Assembly: GCA_965226245.1 (NCBI GenBank) | Contig: CBDDCL010000015.1 | Coordinates: 3,286,001 to 3,350,000, forward strand | Length of the DNA: 64,000 nucleotides | Reading direction: 5' to 3' | DNA from: CBDCYS01 sp965226245 | Lineage (GTDB): Bacteria > Acidobacteriota > Terriglobia > Bryobacterales > UBA6623 | Part shown: one piece after another, positions 7,404-16,315 of the stretch | How positions within the stretch are numbered: position 1 is the stretch's first letter | Layout of the letters: each line of letters starts with the position of its first letter | Notes under the pieces: model-generated | What the model saw: only the letters and a program-made list of their open reading frames with translations | Told to the model about the DNA's origin: nothing | Database searches by the model: none | Position numbers and translations under genes: made by a program

Positions 7404-9779
7404 CTAGTCGTAATAGCGGTAGCTATCGTAGTAGCCATAACCGTTGGTCTTCGGATCCCAGGAATTGAGAATCGTCCCCAGCAGGCGCGTGCCGTCCTCG
7501 AGAAAGCGGTCCGAGGCCGCCTTGGCGGTTCCTCTTGTCGTCTGGCCGGCGCGCAAGACGAGAATCACCGCGTCCGCCATCTGCCCCAAAACCCGCGCAT
7601 CCGAGATCTGCATCATCGGGGGCGTATCGATCAGCACCGAGTCGAATTCCTCGCGTGCGCGCCGCAGCAACTCGGAGGTGCGCGGTGAGTGCAGCAGATT
7701 CGGAATGGTGTGAGTCGGCGAGCCGCTGGGCAACACATAGAGGCCGGGAACCTGAGTCTTGACCGCAAGGTCTTCGAGTGAGACGCCCTGGTCCAGCGAG
7801 CCCGTGCCGCGCAAAAGGTCACTGAGCCCCCATTGATTGGGAACGCCGAACACTTTGTGAACCCTCGGTTTGCGCATGTCGCCGTCGATCAGCAGCACCT
7901 TGCGGTTGATTTCCGCCAGGCAGATGGCAAGATTGCTCACAACCGTTGTCTTGCCTTCTCCCGGACTGGGGCTGGTGATGACTAGCAGGCGCGGGTGGGC
8001 GCCGTTCTGTCCAGTGAAAAGAATGGAAGTCAGTGCGGCGCGAAACGACTCGGCGACCAAGGTTGGCTTCTGCTGCCAGGCTGTCAGCTCCACCGTTTCG
8101 GGCGTGCCGCCGCCGGCGGCTGCGCCTCCGTTGGGTCCCGTAGCGCCCGGTTCGATGAGGATCGATGACGATGGCCGGCTTTTGTGTCTTTTCCCGGCGG
8201 CCAGCTTGCGGCCTCCTTTCGACCGCTGAAGCGAATCGGCAACGACGGCGGGAATAATTCCCAACTCGGGAACGCGCAGATAGTTTGTCGAATCTCCGGG
8301 CTGCCTGAGGGTTCGATCGGCCCGCTCGGAGACGAACACGAAGGCGACGCCGAGAAAAATCCCGCCCAGCAGCCCCAGGGCGGAGTTCACCGCGTGATTC
8401 GGCTTGTGCGGCCGGCGCGGAGGTTTGGCCGCGTCGACCACGCGAATGTTGCTGGCCCGCATGGCGGCCGCAACCCCGGCTTCCTTGACCCGCTGCAAGA
8501 GATTGTCATAGATCTGACAGCTCGTCTCCACCTCGCGCTGGTAGATGTTGTATTGGATGCTTTTGCCGCGCTGCTCCGAGACCCGTTGCCCCTGGGCGGC
8601 GTAGTCTTGTTGGAGCAGCTTTTCGCGCCGCAGCACGGTCTCATATTCGTTGCGGATTCGGTCCAGCACGTTGGAGTGTTCGGTTTCGATGGCCTTCTCG
8701 ATCTCTTCGATCTGCGCGCGCACGCCGCGGAACTTGTGATGCGCGGGCGTGAAGATGGAGTTGATCTGGGCCAATTCCCTGCGAAGATCCGTCAGCCGCA
8801 CTTGGTAGCCCCGCAAGGGACCGTTGTCGAGGATATCGGGCAGGGCGTCGGGCTCGGCCCCCCGCGCCAGTTCGAAGCGGGATTGCGTCGAGATGCGGTC
8901 GGCCTGCGCTCGGGAGAGTTCGGCTTGAAGCTGGCGGAGTTTTTCCTCGGCGACACTGTCTTTCTCGGAGGTGAACAGCAATCCGCTGGCGCGGGCGTAG
9001 CTCTGCAGCCTTTCTTCTGATTTCTCGAGCTTGACCCGCAACTCGCCGAGCTGCCGGGTTAACCACTCACCGCTGCGCTGAGCGGATTTCCAGCGGGCCT
9101 CCAAGTTGTTCTCGATGAACGTCTCGGCCAGCGTATTTGCGAAATCAGCCGCCAACCGCGGGTCGGGCCAGTCCGAGAAGATCTCGACGATCCTGGTTTT
9201 TCGCGAGGGTTCCACATGAAAGTTTTGCGAGGCGCTTTCAATGGCCCGCTCCAGGGGCGGAACTTGCGAGGCCGGCGGCAGCCCGAGAGCCTTTCGCCAG
9301 GCCGATAGCCGTCCCGCCCGATAGGCGAACTCGGGCCGCTCGTGGAGCTTGAGCTTCTCAACGACCTTCGTCAGCAGGGACTCGCTCTCAAGGATCTTCA
9401 CCTGAGTGGCAATGTCGAACTCCGTGGCGTAGCGGCTCGTGGCGGTGGTGGGGCTCACTTCGCGGAGGTTCAGATAGTTCTCGTTGAAAGTCTCGATCTC
9501 CAGGGTCGAGCGGCCCTGGTAAATCGGAGTCTGGGGCAGACTGAACAACAAACCGGCCAGAGCGCCCAGAAGCGCCGCCGCGAGGACCGTGGCCTTGTGG
9601 CGCCACAGAGTTCTTCCGTAGTCGAGAAGGCCCTCCGAATCCGCCTGTTCGAGGTAGTCCTCCTCGATCGGGCCGGCGTATTTCATCCCAGTGGCCGGGG
9701 CAGCCTGCTCCTGGACGCGGCGAATCGCCAGACCGGAGCCTGGGTCGCCGTTGGGTCCGTGCGTATGTTCCCTATTCAT
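7404..9779 (-). CDS. wzc: Wzc-like polysaccharide co-polymerase and tyrosine autokinase, tail clipped by an IS
   Basis: A long inner-membrane protein with a Wzz-type chain-length domain, two membrane helices (about residues 75-95 and near 470), a long periplasmic coiled-coil region, and a cytoplasmic BY-kinase domain. The kinase shows Walker A SPGEGKTTVV, Walker A' VLLIDGDMRKP and Walker B SVLIDTPPMM. It controls polymer length and works with Wza. ATG 9779 is my preferred start; a TTG at 9818 overlaps the wza stop. The protein ends GYYDSYRYYD at a TAG formed at the junction with IS copy 1. The pre-insertion gene was 16 residues longer, with two more tyrosines. Enough of the tyrosine cluster remains that some autophosphorylation is possible. 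Confidence 0.9.
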   Translation of the reverse strand: MNREHTHGPNGDPGSGLAIRRVQEQAAPATGMKYAGPIEEDYLEQADSEGLLDYGRTLWRHKATVLAAALLGALAGLLFSLPQTPIYQGRSTLEIETFNENYLNLREVSPTTATSRYATEFDIATQVKILESESLLTKVVEKLKLHERPEFAYRAGRLSAWRKALGLPPASQVPPLERAIESASQNFHVEPSRKTRIVEIFSDWPDPRLAADFANTLAETFIENNLEARWKSAQRSGEWLTRQLGELRVKLEKSEERLQSYARASGLLFTSEKDSVAEEKLRQLQAELSRAQADRISTQSRFELARGAEPDALPDILDNGPLRGYQVRLTDLRRELAQINSIFTPAHHKFRGVRAQIEEIEKAIETEHSNVLDRIRNEYETVLRREKLLQQDYAAQGQRVSEQRGKSIQYNIYQREVETSCQIYDNLLQRVKEAGVAAAMRASNIRVVDAAKPPRRPHKPNHAVNSALGLLGGIFLGVAFVFVSERADRTLRQPGDSTNYLRVPELGIIPAVVADSLQRSKGGRKLAAGKRHKSRPSSSILIEPGATGPNGGAAAGGGTPETVELTAWQQKPTLVAESFRAALTSILFTGQNGAHPRLLVITSPSPGEGKTTVVSNLAICLAEINRKVLLIDGDMRKPRVHKVFGVPNQWGLSDLLRGTGSLDQGVSLEDLAVKTQVPGLYVLPSGSPTHTIPNLLHSPRTSELLRRAREEFDSVLIDTPPMMQISDARVLGQMADAVILVLRAGQTTRGTAKAASDRFLEDGTRLLGTILNSWDPKTNGYGYYDSYRYYD

Positions 9780-10206
9780 CTTTCGCTGCAACCGCCTCTC
9801 GCCCCAATCAGCGCCCAACGCGCCAGATCATCATCCCGGTACCCATGCTCAGGCCGGCTTGGGCCACCCGCCGAATCGCCGCCTTTCCTCCGCTGTGGGG
9901 AACGAAAAGAATGTCCTCTCGCTCAAGCGGCACATCCAGCGAAGCCCCCGCCATGATCTTGTTGAGATTGACGGCGATTTCGACCCGCTCGGCGCCCGGC
10001 TCGGCACGACGAAGAATCTTGCCGGCCTTCTTCTTCGCGGTGGCCCGCAGACCGCCGGCCAGAGCCAGCGCCTGCAGCACCGTAATGCTCTCCCTCTCGC
10101 TGAGTACGAAGCCCCCGGAACGGTGCACGCCTCCGATGACGTAGATCATCTCGGCGCGGGGAACCGTAATCACATCGTGCGGCATGATGAGAACGTTCTC
10201 GGCGGG

Positions 10207-11233
10207 ATGGGGTATTTAGTTGACTCCAGTAGCCACAATATGTTGTGGTTGGGGGCATGAAGGAGGACTACCCCCGAAACCTCGTCGAGTTGGAAGCTCG
10301 ATTCTCGACCGAGGAGGCGTGCCGGGAGTACCTGCTGAAGCTGCGCTGGCCGGAGGGGTTCGTGTGCCCGCGCTGTGGGATCCAGTCCTCATGGGCCAGC
10401 AAACGCAATCTGCTGCTCTGCGCCGACTGCGGTTACCAGGCCTCGGTGACGGCGGGCACGATTTTCCAGGACACCCGCAAGCCCTTGACGTTGTGGTTCC
10501 GGGCGGCTTGGTGGGTGACAACGCAAAAAGGCGGGGCCAGCGCGCTGGAGTTGCAGCGGGTCTTGGGTTTGGGTAGCTATGTAACCGCCTGGACCTGGCT
10601 GCACAAGTTCCGCCGCGCCATGGTGCGCCCCGGTCGCAATCGGCTGGTCGGCCGGGTGGAGGTGGACGAAACGTATGTGGGCGGAGTCGAAGAGGGCGTC
10701 CGAGGTCGCGAAATGGTTGGCAAAGCGTTAGTTGCGGTTGCTGCCGAGGAGGATGGGCGCGGTATGGGTCGCATCCGGCTCCGTCGGATCGCGGATGCCT
10801 CAGCGGCGAGCTTGGAAGCCTTTGTCGAAGAAGCTATCCAACCTGGCAGCCTCGTGCACACCGACGGCTGGGAAGGCTATGCGGGATTGGAGAACAAAGG
10901 ATACCGCCATGAAGTCACCGTGCTGCGCGGGAAGCGGCAATCGGCGAGTAAGCTGCTGCCGAGAGTCCATCGTGTCGCCTCTCTGCTAAAGCGCTGGCTG
11001 TTGGGGACCCACCAGGGGGCTGTCAGTCACGAGTATTTGGACTACTACCTGGACGAGTTCACGTTCCGCTTCAACCGGCGGACCTCACGGTCGCGCGGCA
11101 AACTTTTCTATCGCCTCCTCCAGCAGGCGGTCGCCGCCGACCCTGCTCCCTATAAGACAATGGTCGAGGCCACCAGGGCCGGCACCCCCACCCCCAAGAT
11201 GTAGTGGCTACTGGAGTCAACTAAATACCCCAT
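10207..11233 (+). mobile_element. IS1595-type insertion sequence, copy 2 (inside wza)
   Basis: Same length (1,027 bp), ends and orientation as copy 1. It is flanked by the direct repeat CTCGGCGGG at 10,198-10,206 and 11,234-11,242. Deleting the element plus one repeat restores the wza frame exactly. Confidence 0.94.
10245..11204 (+). CDS. IS1595-family transposase, copy 2
   Basis: Translates to the same 319 residues as copy 1, including the zinc ribbon and the DETYVGG and HTDGWEGY catalytic blocks. The absence of any amino-acid difference points to recent transposition, or to an assembly that collapsed slightly different copies. Confidence 0.93.
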   Translation: MVGGMKEDYPRNLVELEARFSTEEACREYLLKLRWPEGFVCPRCGIQSSWASKRNLLLCADCGYQASVTAGTIFQDTRKPLTLWFRAAWWVTTQKGGASALELQRVLGLGSYVTAWTWLHKFRRAMVRPGRNRLVGRVEVDETYVGGVEEGVRGREMVGKALVAVAAEEDGRGMGRIRLRRIADASAASLEAFVEEAIQPGSLVHTDGWEGYAGLENKGYRHEVTVLRGKRQSASKLLPRVHRVASLLKRWLLGTHQGAVSHEYLDYYLDEFTFRFNRRTSRSRGKLFYRLLQQAVAADPAPYKTMVEATRAGTPTPKM

Positions 11234-11881
11234 CTCGGCGGGATTGCTGGCCTCCATCACTGCTTGCAAGTTGACCTCGGCCGTGCTGAATTGCCCGCTA
11301 GGGTCAGACTCAGCGCCGGCGAGCGGGATCACTCCCCACTCGATGCGCCGCGTGATCTTGACCTCATGGCCGGCGTCTTCACGGAGCCCGCCGGCGAGGG
11401 AAAGCATCTCGATCAGCGTTTTGCGGCCTTCCAGTTGGTGAACGCCGGGCTTGTTGACCGCACCGATCACCGAGACCGGCTGGCTGCGGAAGTGGCTGAT
11501 TCCCACCGCTACCCGCGGTTCGCGGACGTAGAATCTCAGCCGTTCAACGAGCTCGGCTTCCAACTGTTCAAGAGTCCGGCCCGCCGCCCGAACCCTTCCA
11601 ATCAGCGGCAGACTTACGAAACCCCCCAGGTCGACCCGCAACGCTTCAGCGGAGATTTCCTCGGCCTCGAGAGTCCTCACCGTAATCTCGTCATCGGGGC
11701 CTAACACGTAGGCGGACCTCATAGCGTCCGTTTCGGGATTCGCTGACGGCTCAGCGGCGCCGAGCGCGGCCGGCCCTGTCTCGAAAGCCACCGCCGCCGG
11801 CAGGTCTTGAGCGCGCACCACGCCGGCCTGCGCTAACGAAAGCACACTCAGCAACAGCCCCATTTGTAGTCCCTGTTTCAT

Positions 11882-12317
11882 TCCTAACTCCTGCGGTCCT
11901 AACTCCTGCTGTGTGATCCCGCTACGGCTCGGCCGTTCTAGCCCGGTCTCAACCGCGGTGATAGTTCGCATCTCAGACGTCTCGCACTCGAGCGCAGGAC
12001 GAAACAGGGTGAATTCGGGCACAGCTCACGCTCTCTGAGTCCCATCCGGCCTTCGATCGAAGGTTCAGTTGAACTCGAGCAGCGGCGAGACTCGGCTCTT
12101 CACCGCTGAATGACAAAAGGAATATCGTCGGAGGCTTCGAAGAGGATTAGAGAGAAATTCCTACTCACGTTTAGCGCGGGGGAATATGCGACATAAGCCC
12201 GCCGAGGGCGCGCTTGTTGAAGCGCGGACCCTGGAACGAGTCCGCTCTTGCAGGGATCATCCGCCGAGAGAGGGAAGACGTGAAAAGTGCGGGGCGGGCT
12301 TGCCTGCCGCCAGCGGT
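11882..12317. other. Intergenic region upstream of wza, no gene seen
   Basis: About 430 bases between the wza start and the stop of the SBBP-repeat gene. Short open frames here lack codon structure and ribosome sites. It should hold the promoter of the polysaccharide operon on the minus strand, but I cannot point to a convincing -35/-10 pair. Confidence 0.5.
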
Positions 12318-15242
12318 CTATCTGCGCGTGGACATGGTCAAGCCAGGCGGGCTGCTCGCCGCGCCGACGGTGAGGATAACTTCGGCGCCGTCCCCGCTCG
12401 ACTCCGCCGGGACACGAGCATTTAACTGAAGCAAACCCGCGAAACCCGGGGCGGAACCTTGAAAGGTTAATGCCGCGGCACGGCCGCCGATCATCAGCGA
12501 AACAGGGAGCCGGGGCATTGGGAACGGAAAGGTCGAGAGCCTGCCGTCTACTCCGGCCGGCACGGTTTGGCCCTCCCCGGTGGCATAGAAAACGACGACG
12601 TCCCCGGCTTTGGCAGGATTACTGAAAGAATTCAGACTTCCGTCAGAGTGTACGACAATCGCTCGCGAGGGGTTCCCTGGGAGGGAAAAGATGCCGGGCG
12701 CGCTTTGGCCCACGGCGAACGTTTCTTCCTCGGAGGCAAGATCCTGAAACATCACCTGGACGCGAACCTGGGACTTGCCATCGAGAGAGTAAGGCGCCTG
12801 GGCATTGATCTGATCGGAGCGGACAAAGAACAGCGGCGCGGGGACGCCGTCGAATAAGACTTGCACGCCGGCTACGTTGGATGCCACGCGGCCAGAGCCG
12901 TCCAGCCGCGCTCCAACACCGGAAATCGGGCCGATGCCGGAGCCGAAAATCGAAACAATCTCGCCGGGAGCGAGCGGCCCGCGGGCGAAACTGGCCGCAT
13001 TGACGACGCCCTCGGGTGAAATGATGGTGGCGTCGATCTTGGCGACAAACGCGTCCGAGAGGCCGTTGAAGACGAGGTCCGGCCCCACTGTGGGAAACGC
13101 GGCGACGGGCGAGCTGGTTCCGCCCACCACATACGCGGTTCCGCGCGGATCGACGGCGATGCCTCGCGCCCGCTCGTCCCCAACATCGCCGATGTAAGTC
13201 GCAAAGTCGAGCCCCCGGCCCGAAGCGTTTACCTTGGCGACAAAGGCTTCCGTGCCTCCGTTGTAGGTCAGGTCCGGCCCTACACTTACAGGGAAACTCT
13301 GCTGGTCGGAAAGCGTGCTCCCACAGACAAAGACGTTGCCCAGCGCGTCGACAGCGATCGCGTTGGCACGATCGTCGAGCAGCCCCCCGATGTAGCCCGC
13401 ATACAAGATCGTGCTGCCGTCGGTGCTGATCTTGGCGACGAAGCCGTCGACGATGCCTCCAAAATTGAGACTTGGGCCCACGGCCGCGGGGAAGTTGGTG
13501 TCGGGCGGCGAGCTGGTCAGGCCCGCGATGTAGGCGTTGCCCGCCGCGTCGATACCAATCCCGTGTCCGCGGTCGGCCAAAGGCCCGCCCAAATATCCCG
13601 AATAGATGAGACTCCTCCCGTCGGCGCTGACTTTTGAAACGAAGGCGTCTTCGGATCCGTTGTACTCCGGCATCGGGCCTCCCACGACGGGAAACGTGTC
13701 AGCGGTGGACATGGTGTAACCGGTCACAAAAGCATGGCGCTGTTGGTCGACAACGATGCCCAGGCCGAAGTCAAACGCGGCTCCTCCTATGTACCCCGCG
13801 TAAGCCAGCGCTCCGCCCGCATCAACTTTGGCGACGAAGGCGTCGCTGTTGCCGCCGTTGAACGTCAAGTCCGGGCCGCCGAGGACCGGGAAGGTCGTAT
13901 GTGACGACTGAGTGCGCCCGACGAGATAGGCGTTTCCGTCCGCGTCGATATCGATCCCTTGCCCTTCATCCTCCTGCTTTCCTCCGATGTAGCCGGAATA
14001 AATCAGTTGTGTGCCATCGGCGCTGATCTTAGCGACAAAGGAGTCCTTTCTGCCGTTGTGACTCGAATCCAGCGAACCAATCGTCGGAAAGTCAGTGGAT
14101 CGGGTCCATCCGGTGATGTAGGCGTTGCCGGCGGAATCGACCGCAATGTCTTCCCCGTGGTCGAAGAAATTTCCACCGACGTAACCGGCGTAGATCAGCC
14201 GCGTGCCGGTGGGATCCACTTTAGCCACGAAGACGTCGCTGGTCCTGTTGTCGAAGGTCAACTGAGGCCCGGCCGTGACCGGGAAAGTCATCTCCGAAGA
14301 TTCGGTCGTGCCAACGATGTAGGCGTTTCCTTGACTGTCGACATCGATGCCGTAAGCCTCGTCTCGGCTAGAACCTCCGATGTAGCCGGCGTAAACCAGC
14401 ACGGCCGGATCAATAGTGATCGCATGGCGCGGATCGTAATCGCCCAACTGAAAGCCGTAGACCGGGAGGCCGCCTGAAAGCGCTGTTTCTCTGTAGGAGG
14501 CCGGCACTTCCAGGCGTTCCCCGTCCACTACCTGATAGGCATAGGGCCGCTCATCCACGAAGCCGCCCACGGGTGTTGTCACTTCGATCTGACCCGCCTC
14601 GTTCACGGAAGTATCAGCACCCTCGTAGAAGAACCGGACGTCGCCGGGGTTGTGCCCAGCCCCAACCCGGAATTCATATTTCAAATGCGGTCCTTCTCCC
14701 GTTAGCACCAGATCGATCCCGAGCCAGAGCTGCTGATAGCGGATACTCTGGTACGACGCAACACTGGTCCTCCAAGAAGCTCGAGCGCCCCGGAAGTAGT
14801 TCAGCCGGGCCGCCGCCGGCTCGCCGCCCAAGACGAGCGGATCCGGGTTCGCCCCGACGAAGCCGAGCTTTACAGCCCAGCGTTCGCGAGAGGCGCGCCG
14901 GTCGGCTCGATCAGCGGCGTAGAATGCGGGCTGTACAGCGGGCGCCAGCGGGCGGCTCGGGGGAGCAAACAGCTCGTAGACCACTCCGCGCGGAGCGAAG
15001 TACACATTCTTATTCCTGCCGGGCAGGTAGTACTTTACGGACGGATCGAGCCAGCCCGGGTTTTCGAAGAAATACAACGGCAGTTGTCCGTATTTTTCAG
15101 ATGTATCCGGGGAGCCGCTCTTGTCAATCGCAGGTGTTTCCGCTCTCAGCAGCCTCGGCTCAGGAGAGCCGCGTGAAAGCAAAACGAGGGCCGCAATTGC
15201 GATGAGTACTAAACCAGTTGAGAGGGGGGATTTGTTTTGCAT
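12318..15242 (-). CDS. Secreted SBBP-repeat beta-propeller protein with TIGR03437 C-terminal domain
   Basis: A 974-residue surface or secreted protein. After an N-terminal hydrophobic signal (TGLVLIAIAALVLLS) comes a conserved N-terminal module (about 50-250), then at least eight SBBP-type repeats of about 50-60 residues that share YAGYIGG and the pattern GIDVDSQGNAYIVG. The C-terminus (from NAASFARGPLAPGEIVSIFG) is the TIGR03437 Solibacter domain. The repeats probably fold as a beta-propeller. The substrate or partner is unknown. It is transcribed toward the polysaccharide operon but is about 440 bases from it, so joint transcription is uncertain. Confidence 0.9.
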   Translation of the reverse strand: MQNKSPLSTGLVLIAIAALVLLSRGSPEPRLLRAETPAIDKSGSPDTSEKYGQLPLYFFENPGWLDPSVKYYLPGRNKNVYFAPRGVVYELFAPPSRPLAPAVQPAFYAADRADRRASRERWAVKLGFVGANPDPLVLGGEPAAARLNYFRGARASWRTSVASYQSIRYQQLWLGIDLVLTGEGPHLKYEFRVGAGHNPGDVRFFYEGADTSVNEAGQIEVTTPVGGFVDERPYAYQVVDGERLEVPASYRETALSGGLPVYGFQLGDYDPRHAITIDPAVLVYAGYIGGSSRDEAYGIDVDSQGNAYIVGTTESSEMTFPVTAGPQLTFDNRTSDVFVAKVDPTGTRLIYAGYVGGNFFDHGEDIAVDSAGNAYITGWTRSTDFPTIGSLDSSHNGRKDSFVAKISADGTQLIYSGYIGGKQEDEGQGIDIDADGNAYLVGRTQSSHTTFPVLGGPDLTFNGGNSDAFVAKVDAGGALAYAGYIGGAAFDFGLGIVVDQQRHAFVTGYTMSTADTFPVVGGPMPEYNGSEDAFVSKVSADGRSLIYSGYLGGPLADRGHGIGIDAAGNAYIAGLTSSPPDTNFPAAVGPSLNFGGIVDGFVAKISTDGSTILYAGYIGGLLDDRANAIAVDALGNVFVCGSTLSDQQSFPVSVGPDLTYNGGTEAFVAKVNASGRGLDFATYIGDVGDERARGIAVDPRGTAYVVGGTSSPVAAFPTVGPDLVFNGLSDAFVAKIDATIISPEGVVNAASFARGPLAPGEIVSIFGSGIGPISGVGARLDGSGRVASNVAGVQVLFDGVPAPLFFVRSDQINAQAPYSLDGKSQVRVQVMFQDLASEEETFAVGQSAPGIFSLPGNPSRAIVVHSDGSLNSFSNPAKAGDVVVFYATGEGQTVPAGVDGRLSTFPFPMPRLPVSLMIGGRAAALTFQGSAPGFAGLLQLNARVPAESSGDGAEVILTVGAASSPPGLTMSTRR

Positions 15243-15671
15243 CGCATTCTTTCAGCACACACAGGTTTGCTACTAGGTCCAGCGACGCGCGGCGAGGGTT
15301 CGAGGTTTCGTCCGCCGGGCAGAAAACGGAAATCATGATTCTTCCACCAGATTAACGCTCGTGACGGGGGCACAAACAATGGGGAGGACGCTTGTTGAAG
15401 CGCTGGAAGGCCCCCTTCCCGTTATTTCAGAGATTGTCCGCTCCGGCCCGGACCCTGTAAAGGCTCTCCGCTTCGCTCCGTCGAGCGCGCTTCAGGCGGC
15501 CTTGACAGGGCCCAGCCCTCCACTTTTCTCGTTCCACCAGGACGGGAAACAGGCAGGGGTGGGCAGGCTTCTGTCGAGCAAGACTGTCCGGTATCGATGC
15601 CCTTCGCAGCGATTTCAGTTTGTGAGCTTCCCCTTGAGGGGAAGGTAAAAAGGGTGATCGCTATAATTTCT
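15243..15671. other. Intergenic region between the SBBP gene and higBA, no gene seen
   Basis: No credible coding frame. It contains a perfect 8-bp-stem hairpin (CTTCCCCTTGAGGGGAAG, 15,627-15,644) and an isolated TATAAT at 15,662-15,667 without a good -35 partner. Confidence 0.5.
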
Positions 15672-15715
15672 AGGAATATGTTCCTCTTGACGCGTGGTAC
15701 GCGCCACTGTACAGT
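15672..15715 (+). promoter_or_regulatory. higBA promoter with palindromic operator candidates
   Basis: TTGACG (15,687-15,692) and TACAGT (15,710-15,715) are spaced 17 bases apart. The -10 overlaps the perfect palindrome ACTGTACAGT (15,706-15,715). AGGAA-TATG-TTCCT (15,672-15,685) lies just upstream and TGG-N6-CCA lies in the spacer. HigA-type antitoxins repress their own operon from such sites. The higB start codon is only six bases after the -10, which implies a leaderless or nearly leaderless transcript. Confidence 0.6.
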
Positions 15716-15720
15716 GAGGC

Positions 15721-15999
15721 ATGATATGCAGCTTCCAACATCGGGGCCTAAAACGACTGTACGAACGCGGCGACGCGAGCGGCATTCGGCCCGATTTACT
15801 GGACAAGGTGCGCACCATCTTGGAGCATCTCGATGCTGTCCAGAGTGTGGAAGGGATGAGACTTCCGGCCTTGCGCCTGCACGCGCTCAAGGGCGATTTG
15901 AAAGGCTATTACGCGGTTACGGTGAAGACGAACTGGCGTATCATCTTCCGCTTTGAGGGCGGCAATGCGCACGATGTGAAGTTGGTCGACTACCACTAA
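15721..15999 (+). CDS. higB: HigB-type toxin (RelE/ParE superfamily mRNA interferase)
   Basis: A 92-residue toxin matching the HigB plasmid-maintenance killer family. It shows the N-terminal SFQHRGLKRLYERGD, the central RLPALRLHALKGDLKGYYAV and the C-terminal NWRIIFRFEGGNAHDVKLVDYH. Members cleave mRNA on the ribosome when free of antitoxin. The toxin precedes its antitoxin, which is the typical higBA order, with 15 bases between them. Length is normal and no lesion is visible. Confidence 0.9.
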   Translation: MICSFQHRGLKRLYERGDASGIRPDLLDKVRTILEHLDAVQSVEGMRLPALRLHALKGDLKGYYAVTVKTNWRIIFRFEGGNAHDVKLVDYH

Positions 16000-16014
16000 C
16001 GAAAGGACGAAACC

Positions 16015-16311
16015 ATGCCCATGAAGAACCCACCACACCCCGGCCTCTCGGTCAGGATTAACTGTCTGGAGCCGCTCGGCCTCACCGTGACCGAAGCGGC
16101 TAGGAAGCTCGGCGTCAGCCGCGCCGCCCTCTCGCGTCTGGTCAACGAGCAGGCGGGTGTTTCGCCCGAGATGGCGATCCGCTTCGAGAAAGCGGGCTGG
16201 TCGACGGCCGATACCTGGATCAGGATGCAGGCCGCCTACAATCTGGCGCAGGCGCGCCAGAGCGAAGACCAGATCACAGTGCAGGGCTTTACGCCGGAAT
16301 CGGCGGCCTAG
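16015..16311 (+). CDS. higA: HigA-type antitoxin (XRE helix-turn-helix)
   Basis: A 98-residue XRE-family DNA-binding antitoxin. The helix-turn-helix is LTVTEAARKLGVSRAALSRLVN, followed by the family block GVSPEMAIRFEKAGWSTADTW. It neutralises HigB and should repress the operon from the palindromes upstream of higB. The start ATG has an AAAGGA site in GAAAGGACGAAACC. Confidence 0.92.
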   Translation: MPMKNPPHPGLSVRINCLEPLGLTVTEAARKLGVSRAALSRLVNEQAGVSPEMAIRFEKAGWSTADTWIRMQAAYNLAQARQSEDQITVQGFTPESAA

Positions 16312-16315
16312 CAGC

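Larger units (their letters stand above)
9808..11881 (-). pseudogene. wza: Wza-like polysaccharide export protein, split by IS copy 2
   Basis: The N-terminal part (11,881-11,234) has a signal peptide, a polysaccharide-export domain (GPDDEITV onward) and one SLBB domain (PVSVIGAVNKPGVHQL). The C-terminal part (10,206-9,808) has the second SLBB domain (MIYVIGGVHRSGGF). Taking out the IS and one target copy gives an unbroken 345-residue frame across NPAENVLIMPHD. As it stands, translation runs into the IS and stops. The start ATG 11,881 has an AGGAG site, and a 13-bp block containing it (GCAGGAGTTAGGA) is tandemly duplicated upstream. The encoded outer-membrane export channel should be inactive unless another copy exists elsewhere. 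Confidence 0.9.

Noticed and set aside
6377..11233. Composite transposon formed by IS copies 1 and 2 around wzc
   Set aside because: Each copy has its own exact target duplication and the wza and wzc frames restore separately, so they inserted independently.
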